A stretch of DNA of 64,000 nt from Motiliproteus sp. SC1-56 (GTDB lineage: Bacteria > Pseudomonadota > Gammaproteobacteria > Pseudomonadales > Balneatricaceae), in NCBI RefSeq assembly GCF_017309075.1, contig NZ_JAEMGS010000005.1, forward strand, positions 62,001 to 126,000, in the 5' to 3' direction. This document shows, piece by piece, positions 53,538-62,234 of the stretch (positions are counted from its first letter, which is position 1; the number at the start of each line of letters is the position of its first letter). A program made the position numbers and the translations under genes. The notes beneath the pieces are model-generated. The model worked only from the letters and a program-made list of their open reading frames with translations, searched no databases and was not told where the DNA came from.

Positions 53538-55274
53538 CTAGCGCGCTGCCGCGCTGGCCAGCAGGGGCTCTTCTCCCAGCAGCGCCTGGGCCCGCAGCAA
53601 AGCCGGGATACGCTGCGGGTACACCCGGTCTTCGCCCAACCGTTTCAGCACCCCCATCCGGGCCATCACGTCCGCCACCCCCTCGGCCATCCCCACCAGG
53701 TACACCTCCCGTCGCCCCTGACGGGACTCCAGGATCAACTCTTCGACGGCGATCGCCGTCGACACATCGATATAAGGTACGGCGGAAAGATCCAGCACCA
53801 GAGCATCGTGAGCCGTCTGGGCGGCAATCTTTTTCTGTATCGCCTTGGCCGCACCGAAGCTGACCGGTCCGGTCAACTGGTACAGTAAAATCCGGCCACG
53901 GGACTGGGCGAGAATCTCCCGCTCCTGGGGCGTCAAACAGGCTTCGTCATCACCAACCACCCGCGCCGACTCCAGCTGCAGGTCCGACAAGCGGCGCACG
54001 GTGTAGAGGTTCGCCAGGAACACACCCACCCCCACCGCAGTTACCAGGTCGACGAACACCGTCAGGTACAGCACCAGGAACATGAGCCCGGCCACGAACG
54101 GCGGGGCCCGGTGAACCCGACCCAGGAAGCGCCAGTCGATAATATCCAGGCCCACTTTCAGCAGAATGCCGGCCAGTACCGCGTGGGGAATCGCCTCCGC
54201 CAGCTGCCCTCCCCCCAGCACCGCCAGCAGCAGAAGCAGCGCATGGACCGCCCCGGACAACCCGGTGCGCCCGCCGGCGCGTATATTGACCACCGTGCGC
54301 ATGGTGGCCCCGGCGCCCGGAAGGCCGCCGAACAGCCCGGCCGCCAGGTTACCGATGCCCTGCCCGACCAGTTCCCGATTGGGGTTGTGCTGACTCTTGG
54401 TCAAGTTATCGGCGACCAGCGAGGTGAGCAGAGAGTCGATGGCGCCGAGGGCTGCCAGCATCAGGGCGGCACGGATCATTTCCCCCGCAAGACTCATGTC
54501 CACATGCGGCCAGTGCAGCGCCGGCAGTCCCTGGGGAATCGATCCGATCACCGCAACAGCCCCCTGCGGGTAAAGCGAAACTGTCAGCGCCGTACCCAGA
54601 ATCAGCGCCGCCAGCGGCGCCGGCAGCCAGCGATTGAAGGTCGAAGGCCAGAAGAACAGGATGGCCAGGGTCAGCAGCGCCAATCCGAGCGCATGGACGT
54701 TGAGTGCGACGATGGCCGCGGGAAGTTCCTGCAGCGCCGACAGGACACTGGCCTCGGCGGGATGCCCCAGCAGCGGTTCCAGCTGCAACAGAATGATGAT
54801 GACCCCGATGCCGGTCATAAAGCCGGAAATCACCGGGAAGGGAACCAGGGTGATGTACTTCCCCAGCCTCAGCAGCCCGAACAGAATCTGAAAGCCGCCG
54901 GCAAGCATCACCACGGTAAAGGCCAGCACGGGACCGTTGGCCGGATCCCTGGCCACAAAGTCGGTGAAAACCGCCGCCATGACGACGGTCATGGGCCCGG
55001 TCGGACCGCTGACCTGGCTGGGGGTGCCGCCGAACAGCGCCGCGAACAGCCCGACACAGATAGCCCCGTAGAGTCCGGCCACCGGCCCCACCCCCGAAGA
55101 CACGCCGAACGCCAGGGCAAGGGGGAGCGCCACCACCGCCGCCGTCACGCCGCCATAGATATCGCCCCTAAGGTGCCCCCAACGCTCGCTTTGTGCCACC
55201 GTTGTCCATTCTCCCGGTAGATTTTCCCGACCATCGACATTAACACCCTGTCCACAAGGGAAAAATGAGACCAA
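53538..55274 (-). CDS. SulP-family anion transporter with STAS domain
   Basis: 578-residue membrane transporter for sulfate, bicarbonate or a similar anion. About 12 membrane segments begin near residue 40 (AVVALPLALAFGVSSGVGPVAGLY); the SulP core is GGTPSQVSGPTGPMTVVM and GLPGAGATMRTVVNIRAGGRT. The C-terminal STAS domain (about 455-560) has LVLDLSAVPYIDVSTA. The start is uncertain: 55274 is the longest, and a shorter one near residue 12-24 is possible. Confidence 0.88.
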   Translation of the reverse strand: MVSFFPCGQGVNVDGRENLPGEWTTVAQSERWGHLRGDIYGGVTAAVVALPLALAFGVSSGVGPVAGLYGAICVGLFAALFGGTPSQVSGPTGPMTVVMAAVFTDFVARDPANGPVLAFTVVMLAGGFQILFGLLRLGKYITLVPFPVISGFMTGIGVIIILLQLEPLLGHPAEASVLSALQELPAAIVALNVHALGLALLTLAILFFWPSTFNRWLPAPLAALILGTALTVSLYPQGAVAVIGSIPQGLPALHWPHVDMSLAGEMIRAALMLAALGAIDSLLTSLVADNLTKSQHNPNRELVGQGIGNLAAGLFGGLPGAGATMRTVVNIRAGGRTGLSGAVHALLLLLAVLGGGQLAEAIPHAVLAGILLKVGLDIIDWRFLGRVHRAPPFVAGLMFLVLYLTVFVDLVTAVGVGVFLANLYTVRRLSDLQLESARVVGDDEACLTPQEREILAQSRGRILLYQLTGPVSFGAAKAIQKKIAAQTAHDALVLDLSAVPYIDVSTAIAVEELILESRQGRREVYLVGMAEGVADVMARMGVLKRLGEDRVYPQRIPALLRAQALLGEEPLLASAAAR

Positions 55275-55373
55275 AGGGGAGAAGGCACCGGGGCAGCAAA
55301 AGAAAGCTGATGAGACGCCCTATTTTTAGTATCGTATGCGAGCTTTTACTTATGCTCGGCAAGGAGAGTCAAA

Positions 55374-56084
55374 TTGTCTGTACGACGCGCCACCGCGATT
55401 TTTGCCTTATGGCTCGTCCCCGCCTCGCTGCTAGCCGCCTGCCCGGTTAGCAACGTCCGCGTCGGGCTGTTTGATTTTCCTCCGCTCTACCACCTGTCCG
55501 CCACAGGAGAAGCCGAAGGTCAGCTGGTGAACCTGCTAGACGAGGTCATGGCAGAGGCAGGCTGCACCTGGCAGCCCCGGTTCTTCACCGATACACCCAG
55601 CGCAGGCAAAAGCATCTTCCAGGGCTCCGTCGATTTGATGATGGCAATACGCCACCCGCTGATGGAGCCCCGGGTGTTTTATGGCAGCCTTCCCTTGACC
55701 CAACTGGAGCTCAACCTCTACCACGGACCTGCAACACCGGCCGCTCATGGACCCGAAGGACTCAAAGACAAAAGGGTTGCCGTCATTCGCGGCTTCGGTT
55801 ACGGAGGGCTTATCAACCAGTTGCTCCCCGCCGCCGCGGCGATCGACCTCACTGTAGCCCAAAGCCACAGTGAAGCGTTCTCGCTGCTGTTCCAAAACCA
55901 AGTCGATTACGTGCTGGACTATCGCGGGCCCTCCGATGCGGTGCTGGCAACAGGCTCGCCAGTCCCTGTCACCTGGACCCCCTGGGGCTCGGAAGATCTG
56001 TTCTTCCTGGTGTCGAAGCATCTCTCGGATCCGCCGGCGCTGCTACAGGCCCTGGAGCAAGCGTTACGCCGGGTTCGACCGTAA
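55374..56084 (+). CDS. Orphan periplasmic binding-protein-like protein
   Basis: 236-residue exported protein resembling the amino-acid-type (SBP_bac_3) binding fold. A signal peptide covers about 1-22 (FALWLVPASLLAAC); then VRVGLFDFPPLYH, GKSIFQGSVDLMMAIRHP and LKDKRVAVIRGFGYGG. The start is a TTG at 55374 preceded by AAGGAG at seven bases. No transporter or kinase gene is next to it; a sensory role is possible but unproven. Confidence 0.75.
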   Translation: MSVRRATAIFALWLVPASLLAACPVSNVRVGLFDFPPLYHLSATGEAEGQLVNLLDEVMAEAGCTWQPRFFTDTPSAGKSIFQGSVDLMMAIRHPLMEPRVFYGSLPLTQLELNLYHGPATPAAHGPEGLKDKRVAVIRGFGYGGLINQLLPAAAAIDLTVAQSHSEAFSLLFQNQVDYVLDYRGPSDAVLATGSPVPVTWTPWGSEDLFFLVSKHLSDPPALLQALEQALRRVRP

Positions 56085-56175
56085 CCGGCTAACCGTGACG
56101 GCCTTGCCAGTGCCAGACCCCGTTTAGGTTATACTGCGCCGCTTGCTTTTGATGACCGCCGCTGGTTGAGCCCCG

Positions 56176-56796
56176 ATGATCGAAATTCTTTACGCCGACG
56201 CCCACCTGGTGGTTGCCAACAAGCCCGCCGGGCTGCTGTCGGTACCCGGCCGTGGGCCGGATAAGCGCGATTGCCTGTGGCACCGGGTACAGCAACAGTT
56301 CCCCACCGCCCGCATCGTGCACCGCCTGGATTGCGCCACCTCGGGCGTGATGGTGCTGGCCTTGAATGCCGACAGCCACCGCGCCCTGAGCCGCCAGTTC
56401 CAGGAGCGCCAGACCGACAAGCGGTATGTCTGCATTGTTGACGGGCGGGTGGTCGCCGAGACCGGCCATGTGGCCCTGCCGCTGCGCTGCGACTGGGACA
56501 ACCGCCCGCTGCAGATGGTGGATTTCGCCCAGGGCAAGGCCGCGCTGACCCACTGGCGGGTGCTGGAACGGGCCGCCGATCACACCCGCCTCGCCCTGAC
56601 CCCGATAACAGGACGCTCACACCAGTTGCGAGTGCATATGAAAAGCCTCGGCCATCCCATTCTCGGGGACGCCTTCTACGCGCCCCCCAGGGTACAAGCG
56701 GTCAGCCCTCGACTGTTACTCCACGCCGAGCGGCTGCGCCTGATCCACCCGGGCGACGGCCAACCGCTGAGCGTTGAATCCCCCGCCCCGTTCTAA
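56176..56796 (+). CDS. RluA-family pseudouridine synthase
   Basis: 206-residue RNA-modifying enzyme with the catalytic HRLDCATSGVMV (aspartate in HRLD) and GRSHQLRVHMKSLGHPILGD. Short RluA-type length (RluA modifies 23S rRNA U746 and tRNA U32), but target specificity cannot be read from sequence. Its stop overlaps the convergent gene by four bases. Confidence 0.9.
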   Translation: MIEILYADAHLVVANKPAGLLSVPGRGPDKRDCLWHRVQQQFPTARIVHRLDCATSGVMVLALNADSHRALSRQFQERQTDKRYVCIVDGRVVAETGHVALPLRCDWDNRPLQMVDFAQGKAALTHWRVLERAADHTRLALTPITGRSHQLRVHMKSLGHPILGDAFYAPPRVQAVSPRLLLHAERLRLIHPGDGQPLSVESPAPF

Positions 56797-57749
56797 GCCA
56801 CCACCCGCTGCGGTGAGCCGGCGACGAAAGCCGCGATATTTTCCGCCAGCTGGTCCACAATCCGCTGACGCGCCTCCAGGCTGCCCCAGGCACTGTGGGG
56901 GGTGACGATGAGATTCGGAACATCGCCGGCCAACAGTGGATTTCCCTCACGGGGCGGCTCCTGGGAGAGCACATCGACACCGGCTCCCCCCAGGTGCCCG
57001 CTCCTGAGGGCCTCGGCCAACGCCTGCTCATCGACGATGCCGCCACGGGCGGCGTTGATCAGCAGCGCCCCCGGGCGCATCCGGGCCAGTTCTTCGGCGC
57101 CGATCAGATCCCGGGTCGCCTCGGTCAGCGGGGTGTGGAGGCTGAGCACGTCCACCTGAGCGAGCAGTTCCGCCAGCGGCAGCCGGCCTTGCGCCGGGGA
57201 TTCAGTCCCCGGTCGCTGGGCCACCAACACCCGCATTCCCAGCGCCTCCCCCAGGCGGGCCACGGCGCGACCAAGTTCACCGTAGCCGACGATCCCCAGG
57301 GTTTTGCCGGCCAACTCCATGATCGGATAGTCCAGCAGGCAAAAACGGGGGCTCTTTTGCCAGGCCCCTGCCCGCACGGCACGTTCGTAATCCAGCAACC
57401 GCGTGGCCAGCGCCAGCATCAACCCGAGCACGTGCTGAGCCACAGCGGCGGTGCCATAAGCCTGACAGTTGCTGACGCGAATTCCCTGATTCCGGGCCGC
57501 CTGGAGATCCACATTGTTGGTACCGGTCGCGGCGACGCAGATCAGCTGAAGCGCCGGGCAGGCAGCCAGGGTATCGGCATCCAGCACCACCTTGTTGCTG
57601 ATGATCACCTGAGCGTCCCGCACCCGCTCCAGCACCTCGTCCGGCTCCGTGGCCTCGTAACGAACCCAGGGGGAGGCAACATTTCGCAGGGGGCCCATAT
57701 CCAGATCGTCGAAGTCGAGGCTAGCTGCATCCAGAAAAACGGTCTTCAT
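56793..57749 (-). CDS. D-2-hydroxyacid dehydrogenase
   Basis: 318-residue NAD(P)-dependent oxidoreductase. NAD loop GIVGYGELGRAVARLG; catalytic Arg in INAARGGIVDE, Glu in LSQEPPREGNP and His in VTPHSAWGS. Similar to hydroxypyruvate/glycerate dehydrogenases; substrate not certain. The ATG at 57749 is preceded by AAGGAG at nine bases; a TTG three codons upstream abuts that site and is unlikely. Confidence 0.9.
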   Translation of the reverse strand: MKTVFLDAASLDFDDLDMGPLRNVASPWVRYEATEPDEVLERVRDAQVIISNKVVLDADTLAACPALQLICVAATGTNNVDLQAARNQGIRVSNCQAYGTAAVAQHVLGLMLALATRLLDYERAVRAGAWQKSPRFCLLDYPIMELAGKTLGIVGYGELGRAVARLGEALGMRVLVAQRPGTESPAQGRLPLAELLAQVDVLSLHTPLTEATRDLIGAEELARMRPGALLINAARGGIVDEQALAEALRSGHLGGAGVDVLSQEPPREGNPLLAGDVPNLIVTPHSAWGSLEARQRIVDQLAENIAAFVAGSPQRVVA

Positions 57750-57792
57750 GGTCAACAACTCCTTATGCAGGCCGGACCGCGGTCAGGTCCGA

Positions 57793-57817
57793 TAAAAAAG
57801 GGGCCCGTAGGCCCCTC
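57793..57817 (-). terminator. Terminator after bamC
   Basis: On the minus strand a hairpin AGGGGCC / GGCCCCT is followed by TTTTTTATC, 16 bases past the bamC stop. Confidence 0.85.
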
Positions 57818-57832
57818 TAGAATCGCCACGCC

Positions 57833-59173
57833 TCAACCGGCGGGCATGTTCTCTTTGATCTCCCACAGGATCTCTTCAGCCACCGTGTCCGGTGCCGGCT
57901 CCGCCCCATCGGTCAGTACCGAGACGTAGACGCCGCTACGCTGACGGTTGAGTTTCACCTGGTACTGGCCGGTATGCTCGAGCTTTCCGGTTGCTTCATT
58001 TTTTTCAAATCCGCTTTTGTCGCTGCCGAACACATAGATTACCCGTTCGCCCAGGTAGATCTTGTAACCTTCCTGCTCCTCCAGCGCCACCGGCTCATCG
58101 GGGCTCGGCTCATTACGGCTGTAACGGATACGCGCCTTTTCGTCGGGCTCGATCCCAAAGGCGCTTGAGAGCACCGAATCGCTGATGGTGATATCTTCTC
58201 GATCCCCGTGCAGCCAGCTTAAAAAGCCCCAGAACCCCCCTTCTTCCTCGGCGTCAAACGCCGTGGCGGTGGTGTAGGTGATGTAATACTTGCCCAGGGC
58301 GCGATCGGCGGACCCCACGTCAAGTTCGGCACGGGTCATGGCCTGCTCAAGCTGGGACCAGGCGACGTCGATATCCGCCGACAACTTCAACACCGGCTCA
58401 CCGCGCGAATCCCGGCCAAGCAGTGCCGGACTCGTGCCCTGCTGGCGTCGCGCCAGTCCACGGGCAGAGGTGTCGGCGCTGCTTTTGCTCAGATAGTGCA
58501 GCAGCTCGTACATGATCTCCGACTTGTAGCTCAGGTCCTCCGCCTGCCGGGACCAGTCCACGGATTCGGTGTCTGCCGGCAGGCGTGCGTGCTGCAGGCG
58601 GATGGCGGTCTGCCCAGCATCCGCGGGGCGCGTGAGTACGAGTCGAAGCTTGTCCTGGTAAGGCGGCTCCACCTCCTGGAAGGTGGCGCGCTTAAGCAGG
58701 GTGGTGAAAAAGCCCGGCGCCTCTTCGCGGCCCGCGATCCAGGCTGTTTCCATAATGCCCAGCTCCGGGTCCATCAGGGCGATATCCACTTCGTTGTAGC
58801 GCCAGAAGCCCTGGACCTTCTCCCAGACGACCTCTTGAGGCTCGTCGACGAGAATCAGTTTTTCCTGCCCTTCACGGGCGAGGTTAACCACCTCGTTACC
58901 GGCCTCGGCATAAAAGAAACTGGGGCGCGGCACTTCGAAATCGCGCCCGGTGGCTGTCGCCACCTCGCTCACCTCAGGCACGACCAGAATATCCTCGATC
59001 GCCTCCGCATCCAGGTGCGCCGGCACCTCGATACGCGCCAGAGTCCGCGCCTGCTGGTAGTCCTGGCTGCGATCCCGGATCGCCCATTCATCTCCCCCGG
59101 GGAGCACATCGTTCACACTGGCACAACCGGCCAGCATCAGCCCCGCAAGGGCAACAACAGAAAGAGTCTTCAT
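57833..59173 (-). CDS. bamC: Outer membrane protein assembly factor BamC
   Basis: 446-residue lipoprotein of the Bam complex that inserts outer-membrane beta-barrels. Lipobox LAGC at residues 14-17 (MKTLSVVALAGLMLAGCAS); then the family repeat FFYAEAGNEVVNLAREGQEKLI and two helix-grip domains. It is longer than E. coli BamC (344 residues), mostly in the linker and C-terminal part. It begins three bases after dapA, the standard gammaproteobacterial dapA-bamC pair. Confidence 0.92.
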   Translation of the reverse strand: MKTLSVVALAGLMLAGCASVNDVLPGGDEWAIRDRSQDYQQARTLARIEVPAHLDAEAIEDILVVPEVSEVATATGRDFEVPRPSFFYAEAGNEVVNLAREGQEKLILVDEPQEVVWEKVQGFWRYNEVDIALMDPELGIMETAWIAGREEAPGFFTTLLKRATFQEVEPPYQDKLRLVLTRPADAGQTAIRLQHARLPADTESVDWSRQAEDLSYKSEIMYELLHYLSKSSADTSARGLARRQQGTSPALLGRDSRGEPVLKLSADIDVAWSQLEQAMTRAELDVGSADRALGKYYITYTTATAFDAEEEGGFWGFLSWLHGDREDITISDSVLSSAFGIEPDEKARIRYSRNEPSPDEPVALEEQEGYKIYLGERVIYVFGSDKSGFEKNEATGKLEHTGQYQVKLNRQRSGVYVSVLTDGAEPAPDTVAEEILWEIKENMPAG

Positions 59174-59176
59174 CGG

Positions 59177-60058
59177 TTACTCGGCAATCAGCCCCGCCCG
59201 GATAAGGCCCTGCCGCAGCGGCTCGCGCAGCGGCTCCGAGAGGGGCGTAAGGGGCAGGCGGATTCCGGTGCTGCAGTAGCCCATCTGGTGCAGCGCCCAC
59301 TTGACAGGGATAGGGTTGGCCTCAACGAAAAGCTCCTTGTGCAGGTGGGCTACGGTCTCGTTGAGCTTGCGCGCCTCCTCACCCTTTCCGTCCAGGGCCA
59401 GGGCGCAGATTTCAGCCATCACCCGGGGCGCCACGTTGGCCGTCACCGAGATGTTACCCTGGCCGCCGAGCAGTATCAGCCCCATCGCGGTGGCATCATC
59501 CCCGGAGTAGATGGCAAAGCCTTCAGGCGCCCGTTCGATCAGCTCCTGGGCCCGCACCAGATCGCCGGTGGCCTCCTTGATACCGACGATATTGTCGATC
59601 TCTGCCAGCCGCATCACGGTATCGGGCAGCATGTCGCAGGCGGTGCGACCGGGCACGTTGTAAAGAATCTGGGGGATATCGACAGTTTCCGCCAGGGTGC
59701 GGTAGTGCTGATAAAGCCCTTCCTGGGTGGGCTTGTTGTAATAGGGCGTAACCAGCAGACAGGCGTCGGCGCCCATCTCCTTGGCGGCGGCGGTCAGCTC
59801 AATCGCTTCCCGGGTGGAGTTAGCCCCGGTTCCCGCGATCACCGGGATCCGACCGGCCACCCGATCCACCACGTACTTGATAACCCGGCAGTGCTCGTCG
59901 CAGTCCAGAGTCGCGGACTCACCGGTGGTGCCCACCGCGACAATGGCGCTGGTGCCTTCAGCGAGGTGAAAGTCCACCACCTTATCGAGACTGTTCCAGT
60001 CAATATCACCATTTGCCTCCATCGGCGTGACCAGAGCAACCAAGCTGCCAGTAATCAT
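59177..60058 (-). CDS. dapA: 4-Hydroxy-tetrahydrodipicolinate synthase
   Basis: 293-residue enzyme starting the lysine / diaminopimelate branch by joining pyruvate and aspartate semialdehyde. Schiff-base lysine in NIVGIKEATGD, catalytic tyrosine in QILYNVPGRT and TTGESATL. The ATG at 60058 (MITGSLVALVTPM) fits the family and has GGAGAG upstream; the frame open to 60148 is not used. First gene of the dapA-bamC operon. Confidence 0.96.
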   Translation of the reverse strand: MITGSLVALVTPMEANGDIDWNSLDKVVDFHLAEGTSAIVAVGTTGESATLDCDEHCRVIKYVVDRVAGRIPVIAGTGANSTREAIELTAAAKEMGADACLLVTPYYNKPTQEGLYQHYRTLAETVDIPQILYNVPGRTACDMLPDTVMRLAEIDNIVGIKEATGDLVRAQELIERAPEGFAIYSGDDATAMGLILLGGQGNISVTANVAPRVMAEICALALDGKGEEARKLNETVAHLHKELFVEANPIPVKWALHQMGYCSTGIRLPLTPLSEPLREPLRQGLIRAGLIAE

Positions 60059-60258
60059 CAAGTCTCTCCACTTCAGAATTTTTTTGTCACCGGAGCACAC
60101 CAAGTGACACATATCAACGTACCGTTTTATTATTCTGCCCCGTCTCATTGGACGGTCCGGCCCGTTCAGGTGGGCTATTTTAACGAATAAGCACCTGCAA
60201 GCGTACCCGAGGCCGGTACTAAATCAACAGATAGACCCGCGTGAAGGAGCATCCACTG

Positions 60259-60708
60259 ATGGAACCCAGCATCGGCCAAAAGGCCCCCGACTTTACCGCC
60301 CCGGACCAGAATGGCGATCCGGTCACCCTGAGCCAGTTCCAGGGCCACAAGGTCATCCTCTACTTCTATCCCAAGGACTCAACACCCGGCTGCACCGCCC
60401 AGGCCTGCAACCTGCGAGATCATCATGAGACCCTTAAAGAGCAGGGCTACGTGGTACTCGGGGTGAGTACCGACAGCCCGAAACGCCATCAGAATTTTAT
60501 CGCCAAGAACGAGCTGCCGTTCACCCTCATCGCCGACGAGGAGCGCAAGGTACACGAGCTCTATGGCACCTGGCAGCTGAAGAAATTCATGGGACGCGAG
60601 TACATGGGAACGGTGCGCACCACCTTCGTTATCGACGAGCAGGGAGTGATCAGCGACATCATCCGCAAGGTAAAGACCAAGGAGCACGCCGCACAAATCC
60701 TGGGTTGA
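60259..60708 (+). CDS. bcp: Thioredoxin-dependent peroxiredoxin (Bcp/PrxQ)
   Basis: 149-residue thiol peroxidase. Peroxidatic and resolving cysteines in STPGCTAQACNLRD, spaced five apart as in PrxQ. The ATG at 60259 is preceded by AAGGAG at nine bases; a GTG six codons earlier overlaps that site. Divergent from dapA. Confidence 0.95.
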   Translation: MEPSIGQKAPDFTAPDQNGDPVTLSQFQGHKVILYFYPKDSTPGCTAQACNLRDHHETLKEQGYVVLGVSTDSPKRHQNFIAKNELPFTLIADEERKVHELYGTWQLKKFMGREYMGTVRTTFVIDEQGVISDIIRKVKTKEHAAQILG

Positions 60709-60726
60709 GCCCGGTGGGGATTGGCC

Positions 60727-61809
60727 TTAGCCCGCCTCTTCGATGGCGGCCCCCGCCCCGGATCCGGCCCGGGGCCAGGCCGTCATCACCGCTTTGAGCA
60801 GGGTGGCCAGGGGAATCGCGAAAAAGACGCCCCAGAATCCCCAGAGCCCGCCGAAAACCAGCACCGCAACGATGATCGCCACCGGATGCAGGTTGACCGC
60901 CTCGGAAAACAGCAGAGGCACCAGCACGTTACCGTCCAATGCCTGAATGATCGCGTACGCGGCCATCAGGTACATGAACTCGTTGCTCCACCCCCACTGA
61001 AAGAACGCGATCACCGCCACCGGCAGCGTCACCACGGCAGCCCCGATGTAGGGAATCACCACCGAAAGCCCCACCATCAATCCCAGCAGCGCCGCATAAT
61101 TAAGCCCCAGCGCGATAAACACAACGTAACTGACGGCGCCCACCACGATGATTTCCACCACCTTGCCGCGGACATAATTGGCGATCTGGGTATCCATCTC
61201 AGTCCAGACCTGAGACATGACTGCCCGACGTTCGGGAAGAAAGGAGGTCCACCAGCGCATGATCAGACCGCCATCCTTGAGAAAGAAAAACACCAGGATC
61301 GGCACCAGCACTAGGTAGATAAGCACCTGCACCAGGTTGGCGATGGACGACAGCGAGTAGGAGACGACAACTTGGCCAAGCTTGCCCAGCTCACTTCCCA
61401 CCTGGCTGATCAACGAGCGCACCTGCACTTCAGAAATCAGGTCGGGGTAGCGCTGGGGCAACAGCAACAGCAGTTCCTGGCCTTCGGCCACCATGCCGGG
61501 CAGTTCGTTCAGCAGGTTCACCAGCTGCCCCCAGACCTGGGGAACCACAACCAGCAACAGGGCCATCAACCCCCCGACAAACGCGAGAAAAACCAGCGTC
61601 ACCGCAAGATTATGGCCCATACCAAACTGCTCGAGCTTGCCCACGACGCCCTGCATCAGAAACGAGAGGATCATACCGGCGAAGACCGGCGCCAGGGTTC
61701 CCCCCAGGGTGAGAATGATCACCAGGGCCGCAGCCAGAAAAACGAACAACAACAATGCCTCCTCATCGGAGAAGTAGCGTTCGATCCAGCTGCTAATGAC
61801 CTTAAACAT
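60727..61809 (-). CDS. PerM/AI-2E-exporter-family membrane protein
   Basis: 360-residue protein with about eight membrane segments of the AI-2E transporter (UPF0118) family: LGLMVGLSVVIPYIGAAVVTLPV and LEGN-type motif ALDGNVLVPLLFSEAVNLHP. The real substrates of the family are diverse. It follows tusA by 27 bases, suggesting co-transcription. Confidence 0.88.
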   Translation of the reverse strand: MFKVISSWIERYFSDEEALLLFVFLAAALVIILTLGGTLAPVFAGMILSFLMQGVVGKLEQFGMGHNLAVTLVFLAFVGGLMALLLVVVPQVWGQLVNLLNELPGMVAEGQELLLLLPQRYPDLISEVQVRSLISQVGSELGKLGQVVVSYSLSSIANLVQVLIYLVLVPILVFFFLKDGGLIMRWWTSFLPERRAVMSQVWTEMDTQIANYVRGKVVEIIVVGAVSYVVFIALGLNYAALLGLMVGLSVVIPYIGAAVVTLPVAVIAFFQWGWSNEFMYLMAAYAIIQALDGNVLVPLLFSEAVNLHPVAIIVAVLVFGGLWGFWGVFFAIPLATLLKAVMTAWPRAGSGAGAAIEEAG

Positions 61810-61836
61810 CGATTGGAAATCCTCGGCAAAGCGGGT

Positions 61837-62073
61837 TCACGGCTTGGAGGCCTTGCGAATGGTGTAGAAATAATTTTGGTCGTGCACCTCAGCGGCCAGC
61901 AGCTCGTCTCCGGACTGGTCGGTAAAGGCCTTAAAGTCGCGCATTGAGCCGGCATCAGTGGCAATCACCCGCAACACCTGCCCCGGCTCAAGGCGGTTAA
62001 GGGCCTGCTTGGCCTTGAGCAGAGGCAGCGGGCAACTCAACCCGCTGGCATCAAGGGTCTGATCAATCTCCAT
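61837..62073 (-). CDS. TusA-family sulfurtransferase
   Basis: 78-residue TusA/SirA/YedF-like protein; DASGLSCPLPLLKAKQAL carries the CPxP motif with the active cysteine (about residue 14). Sulfur carrier for tRNA thiolation or related pathways; paralogues are common, so the specific role is uncertain. First gene of a two-gene unit with the PerM-like gene. Confidence 0.88.
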   Translation of the reverse strand: MEIDQTLDASGLSCPLPLLKAKQALNRLEPGQVLRVIATDAGSMRDFKAFTDQSGDELLAAEVHDQNYFYTIRKASKP

Positions 62074-62234
62074 CGGTGCTTCACCTTTGTATCCGCGTTC
62101 GGTTGAGCGTTATAGTACGGCTTGCACCCGTTGGACCTGAAGACGCTAGGAACGCGAAGCCGCAGCTGCGACTATATACCAAATACCAACCACCGATAAG
62201 CTGCGGGTGCGGGATTGGCTAAAAGAGGAAGCGT

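Noticed and set aside
58496-60190. 564-codon plus-strand open frame across bamC and dapA
   Set aside because: Runs through two well-identified minus-strand genes and has no family-like motifs.
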